This document shows positions 43,052 through 50,829 of a stretch of 64,000 bases of DNA, piece after piece. The translations under genes and the position numbers were made by a program. The stretch's first letter is position 1, and each line of letters opens with the position of its first letter. Origin of the DNA: Rhizomonospora bruguierae (lineage in GTDB: Bacteria > Actinomycetota > Actinomycetes > Mycobacteriales > Micromonosporaceae); NCBI RefSeq assembly GCF_018397995.1, contig NZ_BBQH01000015.1, positions 59,961-123,960 on the forward strand, read 5' to 3'. The notes beneath the pieces are model-generated. The model worked only from the letters and a program-made list of their open reading frames with translations. It did not search any database and had not been told where the DNA came from.

Positions 43052-43567
43052 GTGACCGACCCCGATGCCGACCTGCTGCGGGCGTTGCACGACGAGCACG
43101 GCGACGCGCTGTTGGCGCACGCCCTGCGGCTGACCGGCGGGGACCGCCAGCGGGCCGAGGACCTGGTCCAGGAGACGCTGCTGCGCGCCTGGCGGCACCC
43201 GGAGGCGATGGACCCGGCCCGGGGACCGATCCGGGCCTGGCTGTTCACCACGGCCCGGCACCTGGCCATCGACGCGTGGCGGCGGCGCAGCGTCCGGGTC
43301 GGCGAGATCGTCACCGACGACCTGCCCGAGCCGCCGCCGCACGTCGACGAGACCGACCGGGCGGTGGAGGCGTGGACCATCGCCGAGGCGCTCGGCCGGC
43401 TCTCCCCGACCCACCGGGAAGTACTCTTCGAGTGCTTCTACCAGGGACGCTCGGTGGTGGAGGCGGCCAATCGGCTCGGCGTGCCGCCGGGCACCGTGAA
43501 ATCCCGCACGCACTACGCGTTGAGATCGTTGAGGCTGGTCCTGGAAGAGATGGGGGTGACCCGATGA
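43052..43567 (+). CDS. ECF RNA polymerase sigma factor
   Basis: 171 residues. Region 2 includes AEDLVQETLLRAWRHPEAM and ARHLAIDAWRRR; region 4 includes LGRLSPTHREVLFECFYQGRSVVEAANRLGVPPGTVKSRTHYALRSLR. It resembles the SigL/ECF39-like actinobacterial subgroup. Its stop overlaps the cognate anti-sigma gene (ATGA), so the two are co-translated. The divergent PhoX-like gene is a candidate target. Confidence 0.92.
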   Translation: MTDPDADLLRALHDEHGDALLAHALRLTGGDRQRAEDLVQETLLRAWRHPEAMDPARGPIRAWLFTTARHLAIDAWRRRSVRVGEIVTDDLPEPPPHVDETDRAVEAWTIAEALGRLSPTHREVLFECFYQGRSVVEAANRLGVPPGTVKSRTHYALRSLRLVLEEMGVTR

Positions 43568-44262
43568 CGTGCGACCGATCCCTGGACGACGGTGCCTACG
43601 TCCTCGGCGCCCTCTCCCCGGCCGAGCGCCTCGCCTACGAGCGGCACCTGGCGACCTGCGCCGGGTGCCAGCGCTCGGTCGCCGAGATCGCCGTCCTGCC
43701 CGGGCTGCTGGGCCGCCTGGACGCCGAAACGGCCCGCGCCGTCGCCGCCGATACCCCGCCGCCCCGGGCGGACCGGGTCGTGGTCGCCGCCCGCGCGGTC
43801 GCCGCCGACCGGTCCCGGCGCCGCCGCCGCTCCTGGTTACAGACCGCCGCGGCAGGGCTCGCGGTCGCCAGCGTCGCCCTGGTCGTCGGCCTCGGCGTCA
43901 ACCTCACCCGGGGGGAGTCCTCCGGCGCGCACCCCTCCGCCTCGCCGACCCTGGGCATGGTGGCCATGACGCCGCTGGTCACGAGCCCGGTCACCGCCGA
44001 GATCGCCATCACCCCGGGCAAGGGCGGCAGCCAGATCACCATGCGCTGCCGGTACGGCGAGACGGGCCACGCCATGCCGTACGTGTTCCGGCTGTACGCC
44101 ATCGGCACGGACGGCGACGAGGAGCAGGTGGCATCCTGGCGGGCCGGCGCGGGCGACGACCTGACGATCTCCGGGGTGACCCGCTTCGGCCGGGAGGACC
44201 TGGCCCGCCTGGTCGTCAAGAAGTACGACGGCACCGCCCTGCTCAGCTACGACCCGCCGTAG
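43564..44262 (+). CDS. Zinc-binding anti-sigma factor (membrane)
   Basis: 232 residues. ZAS motif H28-x3-C32-x2-C35 (ERHLATCAGCQ) in an N-terminal helical domain, then a basic region, one transmembrane helix at about 91-114, and a ~115-residue extracytoplasmic domain with no recognised catalytic motif. It should hold the upstream ECF factor and release it upon oxidation or regulated proteolysis. Its 3' end overlaps the convergent rarD gene by 20 bp. Confidence 0.88.
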   Translation: MTCDRSLDDGAYVLGALSPAERLAYERHLATCAGCQRSVAEIAVLPGLLGRLDAETARAVAADTPPPRADRVVVAARAVAADRSRRRRRSWLQTAAAGLAVASVALVVGLGVNLTRGESSGAHPSASPTLGMVAMTPLVTSPVTAEIAITPGKGGSQITMRCRYGETGHAMPYVFRLYAIGTDGDEEQVASWRAGAGDDLTISGVTRFGREDLARLVVKKYDGTALLSYDPP

Positions 44263-45178
44263 CCGCCGGCTCCGGGTCGACCGGGACGGCCGCGGCCCGC
44301 CGCGTCCGGTGGCCGTGCCGCAGCGCGTCCGCCGTGAAGACCAGCAGGGCGATCCAGACCAGCGCGAACCCGGCCAGCCGGGCGGCCGGCATCGGCTCGT
44401 GGAACAGCAGCACCGCGAAGCCGAGCTGCATGATCGGGGTGATGTACTGCAGGATGCCCAGCCCGGTCAGGGGGATCCGGTTCGCGGCGCCGGCGAACAG
44501 CAGCAGCGGCACGGCGGTGGCCGCCCCGGCGGCGAGCATCAGCACCGTGTGCCCCGCCGAGACGTGGCCGAACGTGGCCTGACCCCGCGCCGTCAGCCAC
44601 CCCAGGTACGCCAGGCACGGCAGGGCCAGTGCCGCCGACTCCACGAACAGCGCGTCGGCGGCCGGCAGCGCCAACCGCTTCTTGACCAGCCCGTATGACC
44701 CGAAGCTGGCGGCCAGCGCGAGCGCGATGTACGGCAGGTGCCCGTAGTCGACGGTCAGCACGGCCACCGCGATCGCACCCACCCCGACGGCGGCCCACTG
44801 TGCCGGCCGCAGCCGCTCGCGCAGCGCCACCACGCCCAGCAGCACCGTGACCAGCGGGTTGATGAAGTACCCGAGCGCCGTCTCCACCACCCGATCGGAG
44901 TTGACGCCGTAGATGTACGTGCCCCAGTTCACCGAGATCAGCACCGCGGCGATGCCGATCCCGGCCAGCGACCGGCGCCGCCGGGCGAGGCGTCGCAGGA
45001 ACCCCCAGTTGCGCAGGGCGGTGAGTACCAGCCCGACGAAGACCACCGACCAGATCACCCGGTGCGCCAGGATCTCCAGCGGGCCGGACGGCTTCAGCAG
45101 CTTCAGGTAGATCGGGAAGACGCCCCACCACAGGTACGCCCCGAGCCCGTACAGGTACCCCCGGCGCGACTCGTTCAT
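44243..45178 (-). CDS. rarD: RarD-like EamA-family transporter
   Basis: 311 residues with ten hydrophobic helices of the drug/metabolite transporter fold. RarD marks are GLGAYLWWGVFPIYLKLLKP at the start, LAHRVIWSVVFV, NWGTYIYGVNSDRVVETALGYFINPLVTVLLG and LGILQYITPIMQLGFAVLLFHEPM. ATG 45178 is preferred over the GTG at 45208. RarD was first linked to chloramphenicol resistance; the substrate is uncertain. Confidence 0.87.
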   Translation of the reverse strand: MNESRRGYLYGLGAYLWWGVFPIYLKLLKPSGPLEILAHRVIWSVVFVGLVLTALRNWGFLRRLARRRRSLAGIGIAAVLISVNWGTYIYGVNSDRVVETALGYFINPLVTVLLGVVALRERLRPAQWAAVGVGAIAVAVLTVDYGHLPYIALALAASFGSYGLVKKRLALPAADALFVESAALALPCLAYLGWLTARGQATFGHVSAGHTVLMLAAGAATAVPLLLFAGAANRIPLTGLGILQYITPIMQLGFAVLLFHEPMPAARLAGFALVWIALLVFTADALRHGHRTRRAAAVPVDPEPAATAGRS

Positions 45179-45230
45179 ATCCCGAACGGTACGGCCGGCG
45201 CGGCCCACGGATCGTCGCCCGTGACGCGGC

Positions 45231-45665
45231 TCACCGCCGGTCCAGTTCCATCCACAGGTCGGGCCGGGCCAGCGGCTGGAAGCCGAGCTTGGCGTACACC
45301 CCGTGCGCGTCCAATGTGGCCAGCAGCAGCCGGCGCACGCCGCACCCGCTCAACTCCTGGCGCACCCCGTCGACCAGCCAGGTACCCAGCCCGCGCCCCC
45401 GCTCCGACCGATCCACGTAGACGTCGCACACCCAGGCGAACGTGGCCCCGTCCGTGACCGCCCGCGCGAACGCCACCTGGGCGCCGTCACCGGGCCGGTA
45501 CACCCCGAACGACACGGAGCCCGTGATCGCCCGCTGCACCACGTCCAGCGTTCGGCCCGTGGCCCAGTAGGCGTCGGTGGACAGCCACTCGTAGACCCGC
45601 GCCACGTCGATCCGGTCGGGATCGGTGGACAATTCGTACCCATCGGTCCGTGTGATCGTCAGCAC
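45231..45665 (-). CDS. GNAT-family N-acetyltransferase
   Basis: 144 residues from GTG 45665. The acetyl-CoA-binding motif is VDRSERGRGLGTWLVDGV (about residues 90-107), preceded by FAWVCDVYV and followed by LLATLDAHGVYAKLGFQPL. The N-terminal YELSTDPDRIDVARVYEWLSTDAYWATGRTLDVV is typical of the YhcK-like subgroup that acetylates small metabolites. The substrate is unknown. It lies upstream of rarD on the same strand. Confidence 0.85.
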   Translation of the reverse strand: MLTITRTDGYELSTDPDRIDVARVYEWLSTDAYWATGRTLDVVQRAITGSVSFGVYRPGDGAQVAFARAVTDGATFAWVCDVYVDRSERGRGLGTWLVDGVRQELSGCGVRRLLLATLDAHGVYAKLGFQPLARPDLWMELDRR

Positions 45666-45739
45666 GGGCCTGACGGTAGCGAATTCCGATCGCGCCCGTC
45701 GCGGGCCTGCCCCCGCCGGTGGCCCGCGTGGCGGTGGCG

Positions 45740-46147
45740 CTAGGCGCGGCGGTCGGAGCGCTTGTGGCCGTCCGGCACCACCGCGTTCAGCAGCCAGCTC
45801 ACGATGCCGACCAGCAGTGCGCCGAGCACGGCGGACGGCCAGAAGTGGTCGACGTGGAACGGCAGGTCCAGCTTCCCGGCCACCCAGCTGGTCAGCAGGA
45901 ACAGCAGGCCGTTGACCACCACCGCGATCAGGCCGAGCGTCAGGACGTAGAAGGCGCAGCCGAGGGTCTTGATGATCGGCCGCAGCACGGCGTTGATCAG
46001 CCCGAAGATGACGGCCACCGCGAGCAGCGTGCCGACCTTGCCGGGCACCGAGGCGGTCTCCAGCGTGATGCCGGGGATCAGCAGTGTGGCGATCCACAGC
46101 GCCACCGCACTGATCGCGAGCCGGATGATGACTCCCATGGCGGGCAT
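45740..46147 (-). CDS. Four-helix membrane protein of the phage-holin-4_2 (PF04020) family
   Basis: 135 residues with helices at about 4-28, 38-60, 65-90 and 106-128. GLINAVLRPIIKTLGCAFYVLTLGLIAVVVNGLLFLLTSW matches the family, which despite its name is a widespread chromosomal membrane protein of unknown function. There are no phage genes nearby, so a holin role is not suggested. Confidence 0.85.
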   Translation of the reverse strand: MPAMGVIIRLAISAVALWIATLLIPGITLETASVPGKVGTLLAVAVIFGLINAVLRPIIKTLGCAFYVLTLGLIAVVVNGLLFLLTSWVAGKLDLPFHVDHFWPSAVLGALLVGIVSWLLNAVVPDGHKRSDRRA

Positions 46148-46266
46148 AGTGCCATGCCCGTGCCCGCCACGTCAGCCACCCCGCCCGCGCACCCTCGCTC
46201 GATCCGGGTCCGGCGCCGACCACGGCGGGCCACCTGTGCCGTGCCGTGCGGCGTTTTCGGCGGTCG

Positions 46267-48156
46267 CTAGCCGCGGGCCGGGGGGCCGACGAGCTGGAGT
46301 TCGATCGGTGTCGGGGTGAGCAGCGCCCAGCGCAGCGTCCGGCGGTGGATCACGCCCACCATGTCCTGGCGGATCCGCGGCAGGTACTGCGCCGAGTCGC
46401 CGATGCCCAGCGCCGCGCCGACCAGGCTCGCCTCGTCCGGGCGCAGCGGCTGGAGGATCACCACGTCGGAACGGGTCAGGGCGTCCAGGTCCACCGGGCT
46501 CAGCTCGTCCCGCACGATCAGCGTCGCCTGCCAGCCCGGTGCGGCGTTCGGGTCCACGCCGACCGGGCCGATGTCGACGACGACCAGCAGCGGCTGGAGC
46601 GACGTCCCGGGCGCCGCCGCGATCGGCCGGCCCGGCGGTACCAGCAGGATGGCCTCGCCGGGCGCGCTGGCCCCGCGCACGAACCGCTCCCACGCCTGGG
46701 GGCGCCCGGTCTGCACGACCACTCGCGCGCCCAGCGCGATCGCCCGGAGCACCACGAGCTGGGCGCCCCGCACCCCGCCCACGAACAGCGCGCGGGTCGC
46801 CTCCGGCCGGAACATCCGCAGCGTGACCGGCTCGCCCCGCCGGTTGCGGCCCAGCATCAGCCCGGCGGCGGGCTCCGGTATCGCCAGGTCGGTCAGGCCG
46901 GCCGGCACCGGCGGCAACTTCCGGTTGACCCCCGGCGGTGTGGGCGCCTCGTCGCCCCCGAGCGGCAGGGTCGCGGCCAGCCCGGCCAACTGCTCGCCGT
47001 CCAGCCGGCGCACGGTGGCCCGCTCGCCACTGACCAGCCGGTCCAGCGTTTGCGCGGCGGCCGTCAGTCCGGCCATGTCGGTGGCGGCGAGCCGGACGGT
47101 CAGGTCCACGGGGTAGGTGTCGCCCTCAATCGGGCGCGGGCCGACGCTCAGCGAGACGGTCGTGCCCGCAGCGGGCAGCGCCAGCAGGCGGGGGATCAGA
47201 TTCGCGGCGGTCTCGGCGCGCAGGTCCGGCCAACTGCGCAGCCGGAAGGACGCCTGGAGCAGACCGCCCAGGTGGATCGCCTGCCAGGCTTCGCGCGCCG
47301 CCTGCGCCTCGTCGTGGTGCGCCAGTTCCGCCAGGACCCGCAGGGTCGCCGCCTCGCCCAGCGTCCGCGCGGACAGCCCGGCCAGGCGTCGCCGCGCCTT
47401 GCGCACCGCGCTGGACAGCGACCGGCGCAGGTCCTCCTCGGTCCACTGCTCGCCGCGCAGCACCCGGACCGCGAGGATCGCCTGCCGCCGGCTGAGCATC
47501 CGGCCCTCGGTGAGCTGCCGGTACGACGTGCCGGGCGTACCCGCGCCGGCGCGCACGGCCGGCGCCGGTGCGGCGTCCACGAGCAACTGGAGCCGCACCT
47601 GCGGCGCCTCCACGGTGGCCGGCGGGAGCAGCGCCGCCGGGTTCGGCAGGGCGCGGCCCAGGTCACCGAAGAGCGCGCCGCCGTCGCCCAGTTCGAGCAG
47701 CGCCGTCACGCCGTACTCGCCGGTGAGCACCGCCGCGTCCTCGCCGGCCACCTCGGCGGTGGCCAGCCGGGTGTTCGGCGCGATCAGTTCCAGCAGCGCG
47801 GTGGGCGCCGCGTTCGGCGGCAGCGTGTGCCGGCGGCCCAGGTACCGCAGCCCCACGCCGATCCACTGGTAGAGCCAGCGCCGCCGCAGCCGCACCCAGG
47901 CCGGTACCAGCAGCACGATCGCCACCACGGCGGCGGCCGCGATCAGGACCGGACCGCGCCCGAGCGACGCGATCACCGCGGCGGCGGCCGCCTGCAGGGC
48001 GACGATCTGCCCCGCCCGCACGCCGCTGCGGGCCGGCCGCGACTTCGTGGCCGGCACCGGACGGATCACCGAATGGGCCGGTCCCGCCGATCCCGCGGGG
48101 CCAGCCGGCGGGCCGGCCGGGGGGCCAGCCGGAGGGCCAGCAACACTGATCGTCAC
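46267..48156 (-). CDS. eccE: Type VII secretion protein EccE
   Basis: 629 residues, GTG start with GGGAGGC upstream. The N-terminal 45 residues are Gly/Pro/Ala repeats; two helices (about 48-85) anchor it, and the long cytoplasmic or membrane-associated domain carries EccE-type sequence (LLVVVDIGPVGVD, VILQPLRPDEASLVGAALG, VGVIHRRTLRWALLTPTPIE). EccE forms the rim of the ESX membrane complex. It is divergent from eccB, an arrangement seen in other actinobacterial T7SS loci. Confidence 0.85.
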   Translation of the reverse strand: MTISVAGPPAGPPAGPPAGPAGSAGPAHSVIRPVPATKSRPARSGVRAGQIVALQAAAAAVIASLGRGPVLIAAAAVVAIVLLVPAWVRLRRRWLYQWIGVGLRYLGRRHTLPPNAAPTALLELIAPNTRLATAEVAGEDAAVLTGEYGVTALLELGDGGALFGDLGRALPNPAALLPPATVEAPQVRLQLLVDAAPAPAVRAGAGTPGTSYRQLTEGRMLSRRQAILAVRVLRGEQWTEEDLRRSLSSAVRKARRRLAGLSARTLGEAATLRVLAELAHHDEAQAAREAWQAIHLGGLLQASFRLRSWPDLRAETAANLIPRLLALPAAGTTVSLSVGPRPIEGDTYPVDLTVRLAATDMAGLTAAAQTLDRLVSGERATVRRLDGEQLAGLAATLPLGGDEAPTPPGVNRKLPPVPAGLTDLAIPEPAAGLMLGRNRRGEPVTLRMFRPEATRALFVGGVRGAQLVVLRAIALGARVVVQTGRPQAWERFVRGASAPGEAILLVPPGRPIAAAPGTSLQPLLVVVDIGPVGVDPNAAPGWQATLIVRDELSPVDLDALTRSDVVILQPLRPDEASLVGAALGIGDSAQYLPRIRQDMVGVIHRRTLRWALLTPTPIELQLVGPPARG

Positions 48157-48174
48157 TGGAGATGCCTCCCTGTG

Positions 48175-48200
48175 TCACCCGTCGTGTCTCACCCGTCGTG
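48175..48200. repeat. 12-bp direct repeats in the eccE-eccB promoter region
   Basis: TCACCCGTCGTG occurs at 48175-48186 and again at 48189-48200, a 14-bp period just upstream of eccE. The 258-bp divergent region contains no gene. Two tandem copies could be a regulator site for the secretion locus or just local duplication. Confidence 0.5.
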
Positions 48201-48414
48201 ACGCCGGACGCGGCACGGTCCGGGGTCAGCGCTTCGTCTCAGTGGCCCCATCGTATGGCCCCGGGGCCCCACCCGGCGGCCCGTCTCGGTGTCGGGTGGC
48301 CGTTCCTCGCGCAACGTTGAGTCCTTGGTCCGCGGGGTTGCCGGAGGGAGCGGGTCGGTGGTTGGTTAAAGCCGCGGCGGGATTCGCCGTGGCCGGCACG
48401 GATGGGGAGGCCCG

Positions 48415-49785
48415 ATGCCGACGCGCCAGGAGCTGCTGCACTCGTACCAGTTCACGATCCAGCGGGTGGTGGCCGCCCTGACTCAGCGCGACACCGACCC
48501 CGCCCGGTCCCCGCTGCGCCGGGCCGCCGGCACCACGCTCGCCGGCGTGCTGGTCGCCGCCATCGCGGTCGGCGCGGTGGCCGCGTACGGCCTGCTCACC
48601 GGCGCCGGCTCGACCGGCTGGCGGGACGGCTCCGCGATCATCGTGGAGCGCGAGTCCGGCGCGCGCTACGTCTACCGGGAGGGGGCCCTGCACCCGGTCC
48701 TCAATCACGCCTCGGCGCTGCTCATTCTCGGCACCGCCCAGCCCCGCACCGTCCTCACCGGACGTCGGACCCTGTCCGCCGCCCCGCGCGGCGCCCCGCT
48801 CGGCATCCCCGGCGCTCCGGACCCGATGCCCCTGGGCGGCCAGATCGTCGGCACCCCGTGGACCGTGTGCGCGCTGCCCACCACCCCGCCAAGCTCCGTC
48901 CTCCTCATCGGGCGCGAGCCGCCCGGCGCCCCGCTCGCCGACCGTGGCCTGCTGGTCCGCGAGCCCGGCGGCGCCCGGTACCTCGTCCTGCGCGGGCGCC
49001 GGCACACGGTGGCACAGGAGTCGGTCCTGGCGGCGCTCGGCTGGGCCGGGCGCGACGCCCTACCGGTCCCGGCCGCCTTCGTCAACGCCCTCCCCATGGG
49101 CGCGCCGCTGGACTTCCCGCCGATCCCGGGGCGCGGCGAGCGTTCCCCGAACGTCCCGGGCGCCATGGTCGGCGAGGTGTTCGTGGTGGTCACCCAGGGC
49201 GGAGCCCGCCAGTACGCGGTCGTCACCCGCGCTGGCCTCGCCGACGCCACGCCGGTGCAGGCCGACCTCGTGCTCACCGATCCGGAAACCCGCCGCGCGG
49301 TCGGGCAGTCCGCCCCGACCCGGCTCACCCCGGGTGAGTTCACGGCGCTCGCCAGAACCTCCAAACTGGACAGCGGTGACATCCCCGCCAGCGCGCCGCC
49401 CCTCGCGGAGGCCCAGGGCCCGACCTGCGCCGCCGTCCGCGACGAGGCCACGGTGCCGGCCGTCCGGACCGGCGCCGCGCTTCCCGACCTGACCGCCGTC
49501 CCGCGCACCGCGGCCGCCACCGAGGACGGCACGCTCCTCGCCGACCGGGTGCTCGTCCCGCCCGGTCACGGCGCGTTGGTCGAGGCCGCGCCGGCCCCCG
49601 GCGCGCCCGGCGCCCTGAGCGTCGTCACCGACCTCGGCCGCCGCCACGCGCTGGCGAGCCGGGCGCTCCTGGCCACCCTCGGATACGCCGATGTCCATCC
49701 ACTGAGGATGCCAACATCCCTGGTCAGCCTCGTCCCGGCCGGGCCGGCGCTCGACCCCGCCGCCGCCGGGGCGACCGCCGACTGA
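48415..49785 (+). CDS. eccB: Type VII secretion protein EccB
   Basis: 456 residues. EccB topology: short cytoplasmic N-terminus with TRQELLHSYQFTIQRVVAALTQRD, one transmembrane helix (about 40-62), then a large extracytoplasmic repeat-fold domain (ESGARYVYREGALHPVLNHASALLIL, LGGQIVGTPWTVC with paired Cys further on in GPTCAAV). GGGGAGGCCCG precedes the ATG. EccB joins EccC, EccD and EccE in the ESX core; EccC and EccD are not in the window. Confidence 0.88.
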   Translation: MPTRQELLHSYQFTIQRVVAALTQRDTDPARSPLRRAAGTTLAGVLVAAIAVGAVAAYGLLTGAGSTGWRDGSAIIVERESGARYVYREGALHPVLNHASALLILGTAQPRTVLTGRRTLSAAPRGAPLGIPGAPDPMPLGGQIVGTPWTVCALPTTPPSSVLLIGREPPGAPLADRGLLVREPGGARYLVLRGRRHTVAQESVLAALGWAGRDALPVPAAFVNALPMGAPLDFPPIPGRGERSPNVPGAMVGEVFVVVTQGGARQYAVVTRAGLADATPVQADLVLTDPETRRAVGQSAPTRLTPGEFTALARTSKLDSGDIPASAPPLAEAQGPTCAAVRDEATVPAVRTGAALPDLTAVPRTAAATEDGTLLADRVLVPPGHGALVEAAPAPGAPGALSVVTDLGRRHALASRALLATLGYADVHPLRMPTSLVSLVPAGPALDPAAAGATAD

Positions 49786-49787
49786 GG

Positions 49788-49818
49788 TTGTCCACAGGGC
49801 CCCGCGCAGTTATCCACA
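49788..49818 (+). promoter_or_regulatory. Two DnaA-box sequences between eccB and the WXG100 genes
   Basis: TTGTCCACA at 49788-49796 is the favoured actinobacterial DnaA box and TTATCCACA at 49810-49818 the enterobacterial consensus. They are in the same orientation, 22 bp apart (about two helical turns), starting 3 bp after the eccB stop. No dnaA, dnaN or replication gene is near. They may titrate DnaA or let DnaA control the downstream genes. Confidence 0.6.
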
Positions 49819-49938
49819 GGGGCTGTGGCGAGGGTGGTCGAGCGGTTACCTTGAGACGGGTCCGGTTGCGGAGGGCACATACTTCTTCACCCTCGGCGAT
49901 CATTAACCGTTTCGCGACGTACCTGGGGAGGAACGCCC

Positions 49939-50262
49939 GTGCCGGAAACACGTGCTCAAGCGGCGGTGATGGCGCAGACCGCCGCCAAGTTCGAGCAGGT
50001 CGACGATTCCCTGCAGGCCATGCTCCGGCGCCTGCTCGCCCAGCTCGAGGGGCTGCGCACCGCCTGGCAGGGCACCGGCGGCCGCTCGTTCGAACAGGTC
50101 AAGGTGGCCTGGTCGGAGGATCAGACCGCGCTGCACCGCGCCCTGCGCGAGACGGCGAGCGCCATCCGCACCGCGGGGCACCAGTACGACGCCACGGACA
50201 CCGAAGCCGCGTCCCGGGTCGGCGCCACCGGCCGCCGGGGCGGGCTGACCCTGCCGCTGTAG
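49939..50262 (+). CDS. WXG100 protein, EsxB/CFP-10-like
   Basis: 107 residues. Helix-turn-helix hairpin with W43-Q-G at the turn and the general T7SS secretion signal Y83-DAT-D87 (YxxxD) after helix 2. GTG start with GGGGAGGAACG upstream. The second WXG100 gene begins 15 bp after its stop, so the two form a bicistronic unit likely to yield a secreted heterodimer. Placement next to eccB/eccE supports export by this locus. Confidence 0.9.
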   Translation: MPETRAQAAVMAQTAAKFEQVDDSLQAMLRRLLAQLEGLRTAWQGTGGRSFEQVKVAWSEDQTALHRALRETASAIRTAGHQYDATDTEAASRVGATGRRGGLTLPL

Positions 50263-50277
50263 GGAGGAGGAGATCAC

Positions 50278-50568
50278 ATGGGCGACACCCTGTTCGTCAA
50301 CTTCGCCGCGCTGCACCAGGCCAGCGCGGACATCACCGCGGCGCTCGGCGCGCTGCACTCCCAGCTCGGCCAGTTGGAGCGCGACGCGGCCCCGCTGGTG
50401 CAGACGTGGAGCGGCGACGCCAAGCAGGCGTACGAGGCGCGCCAGAGCCGCTGGCGCGCCGCGGCGACCGACCTGGCGACGATGCTGCGCGACATCAAGG
50501 TCGCCGTGGACGACTCGGTCGCCGACTACCAGAACACCGAACGGCGCAACACCGGCCTGTTCCGGTAG
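50278..50568 (+). CDS. WXG100 protein, EsxA/ESAT-6-like
   Basis: 96 residues with W44-S-G at the hairpin turn. A YxxxE signal (Y84-QNT-E88) is also present, which is unusual if only one partner of the pair normally carries it. AGGGAGGAGG precedes the ATG. It ends the bicistron; three strong hairpins follow before the IS element. Confidence 0.9.
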   Translation: MGDTLFVNFAALHQASADITAALGALHSQLGQLERDAAPLVQTWSGDAKQAYEARQSRWRAAATDLATMLRDIKVAVDDSVADYQNTERRNTGLFR

Positions 50569-50619
50569 CCGCGACTTCCAGTAGCCACGACATGGCCGCG
50601 CCGCAGAGCGGCATGTGCT

Positions 50620-50762
50620 GGTGGTGGACGGGTGGCTCTCGGCCGTCCACCACCGTCTATCGGGGCGCCTCCTTCGCTCGGTCGAGGCGCCCCTGGGTTG
50701 GTGCGCTTAGCGGCAGGCGCACCCCCTTGCGCCGGCCGGCGACATGCCCCGCCGGCCGGCGC
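50620..50762 (+). terminator. Three consecutive GC-rich hairpins downstream of the WXG100 pair
   Basis: Perfect stems: 50620-50631 with 50643-50654 (GGTGGTGGACGG, 12 bp), 50662-50671 with 50684-50693 (GGGGCGCCTC, 10 bp), and 50729-50740 with 50751-50762 (GCGCCGGCCGGC, 12 bp), loops 10-12 nt. No T-tracts follow. A run of three in 145 bp is more than a usual actinobacterial terminator and could be a structured RNA element. The 260 bp from the WXG100 stop to the IS hold no other feature. Confidence 0.65.
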
Positions 50763-50829
50763 CCTCCTTCCTGCCCGATTCCGCTCGGTAACGTGCCGCA
50801 CCACCCGTTACAGCGGTGCGTCCACCTTT

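Noticed and set aside
45740-46147. Holin-family protein read as prophage remnant
   Set aside because: PF04020 proteins are common chromosomal genes, and no other phage gene is near.
49786-49938. Replication origin at the DnaA boxes
   Set aside because: Only two boxes are visible, without dnaA, dnaN or an AT-rich unwinding region; reported only as DnaA-box pair.
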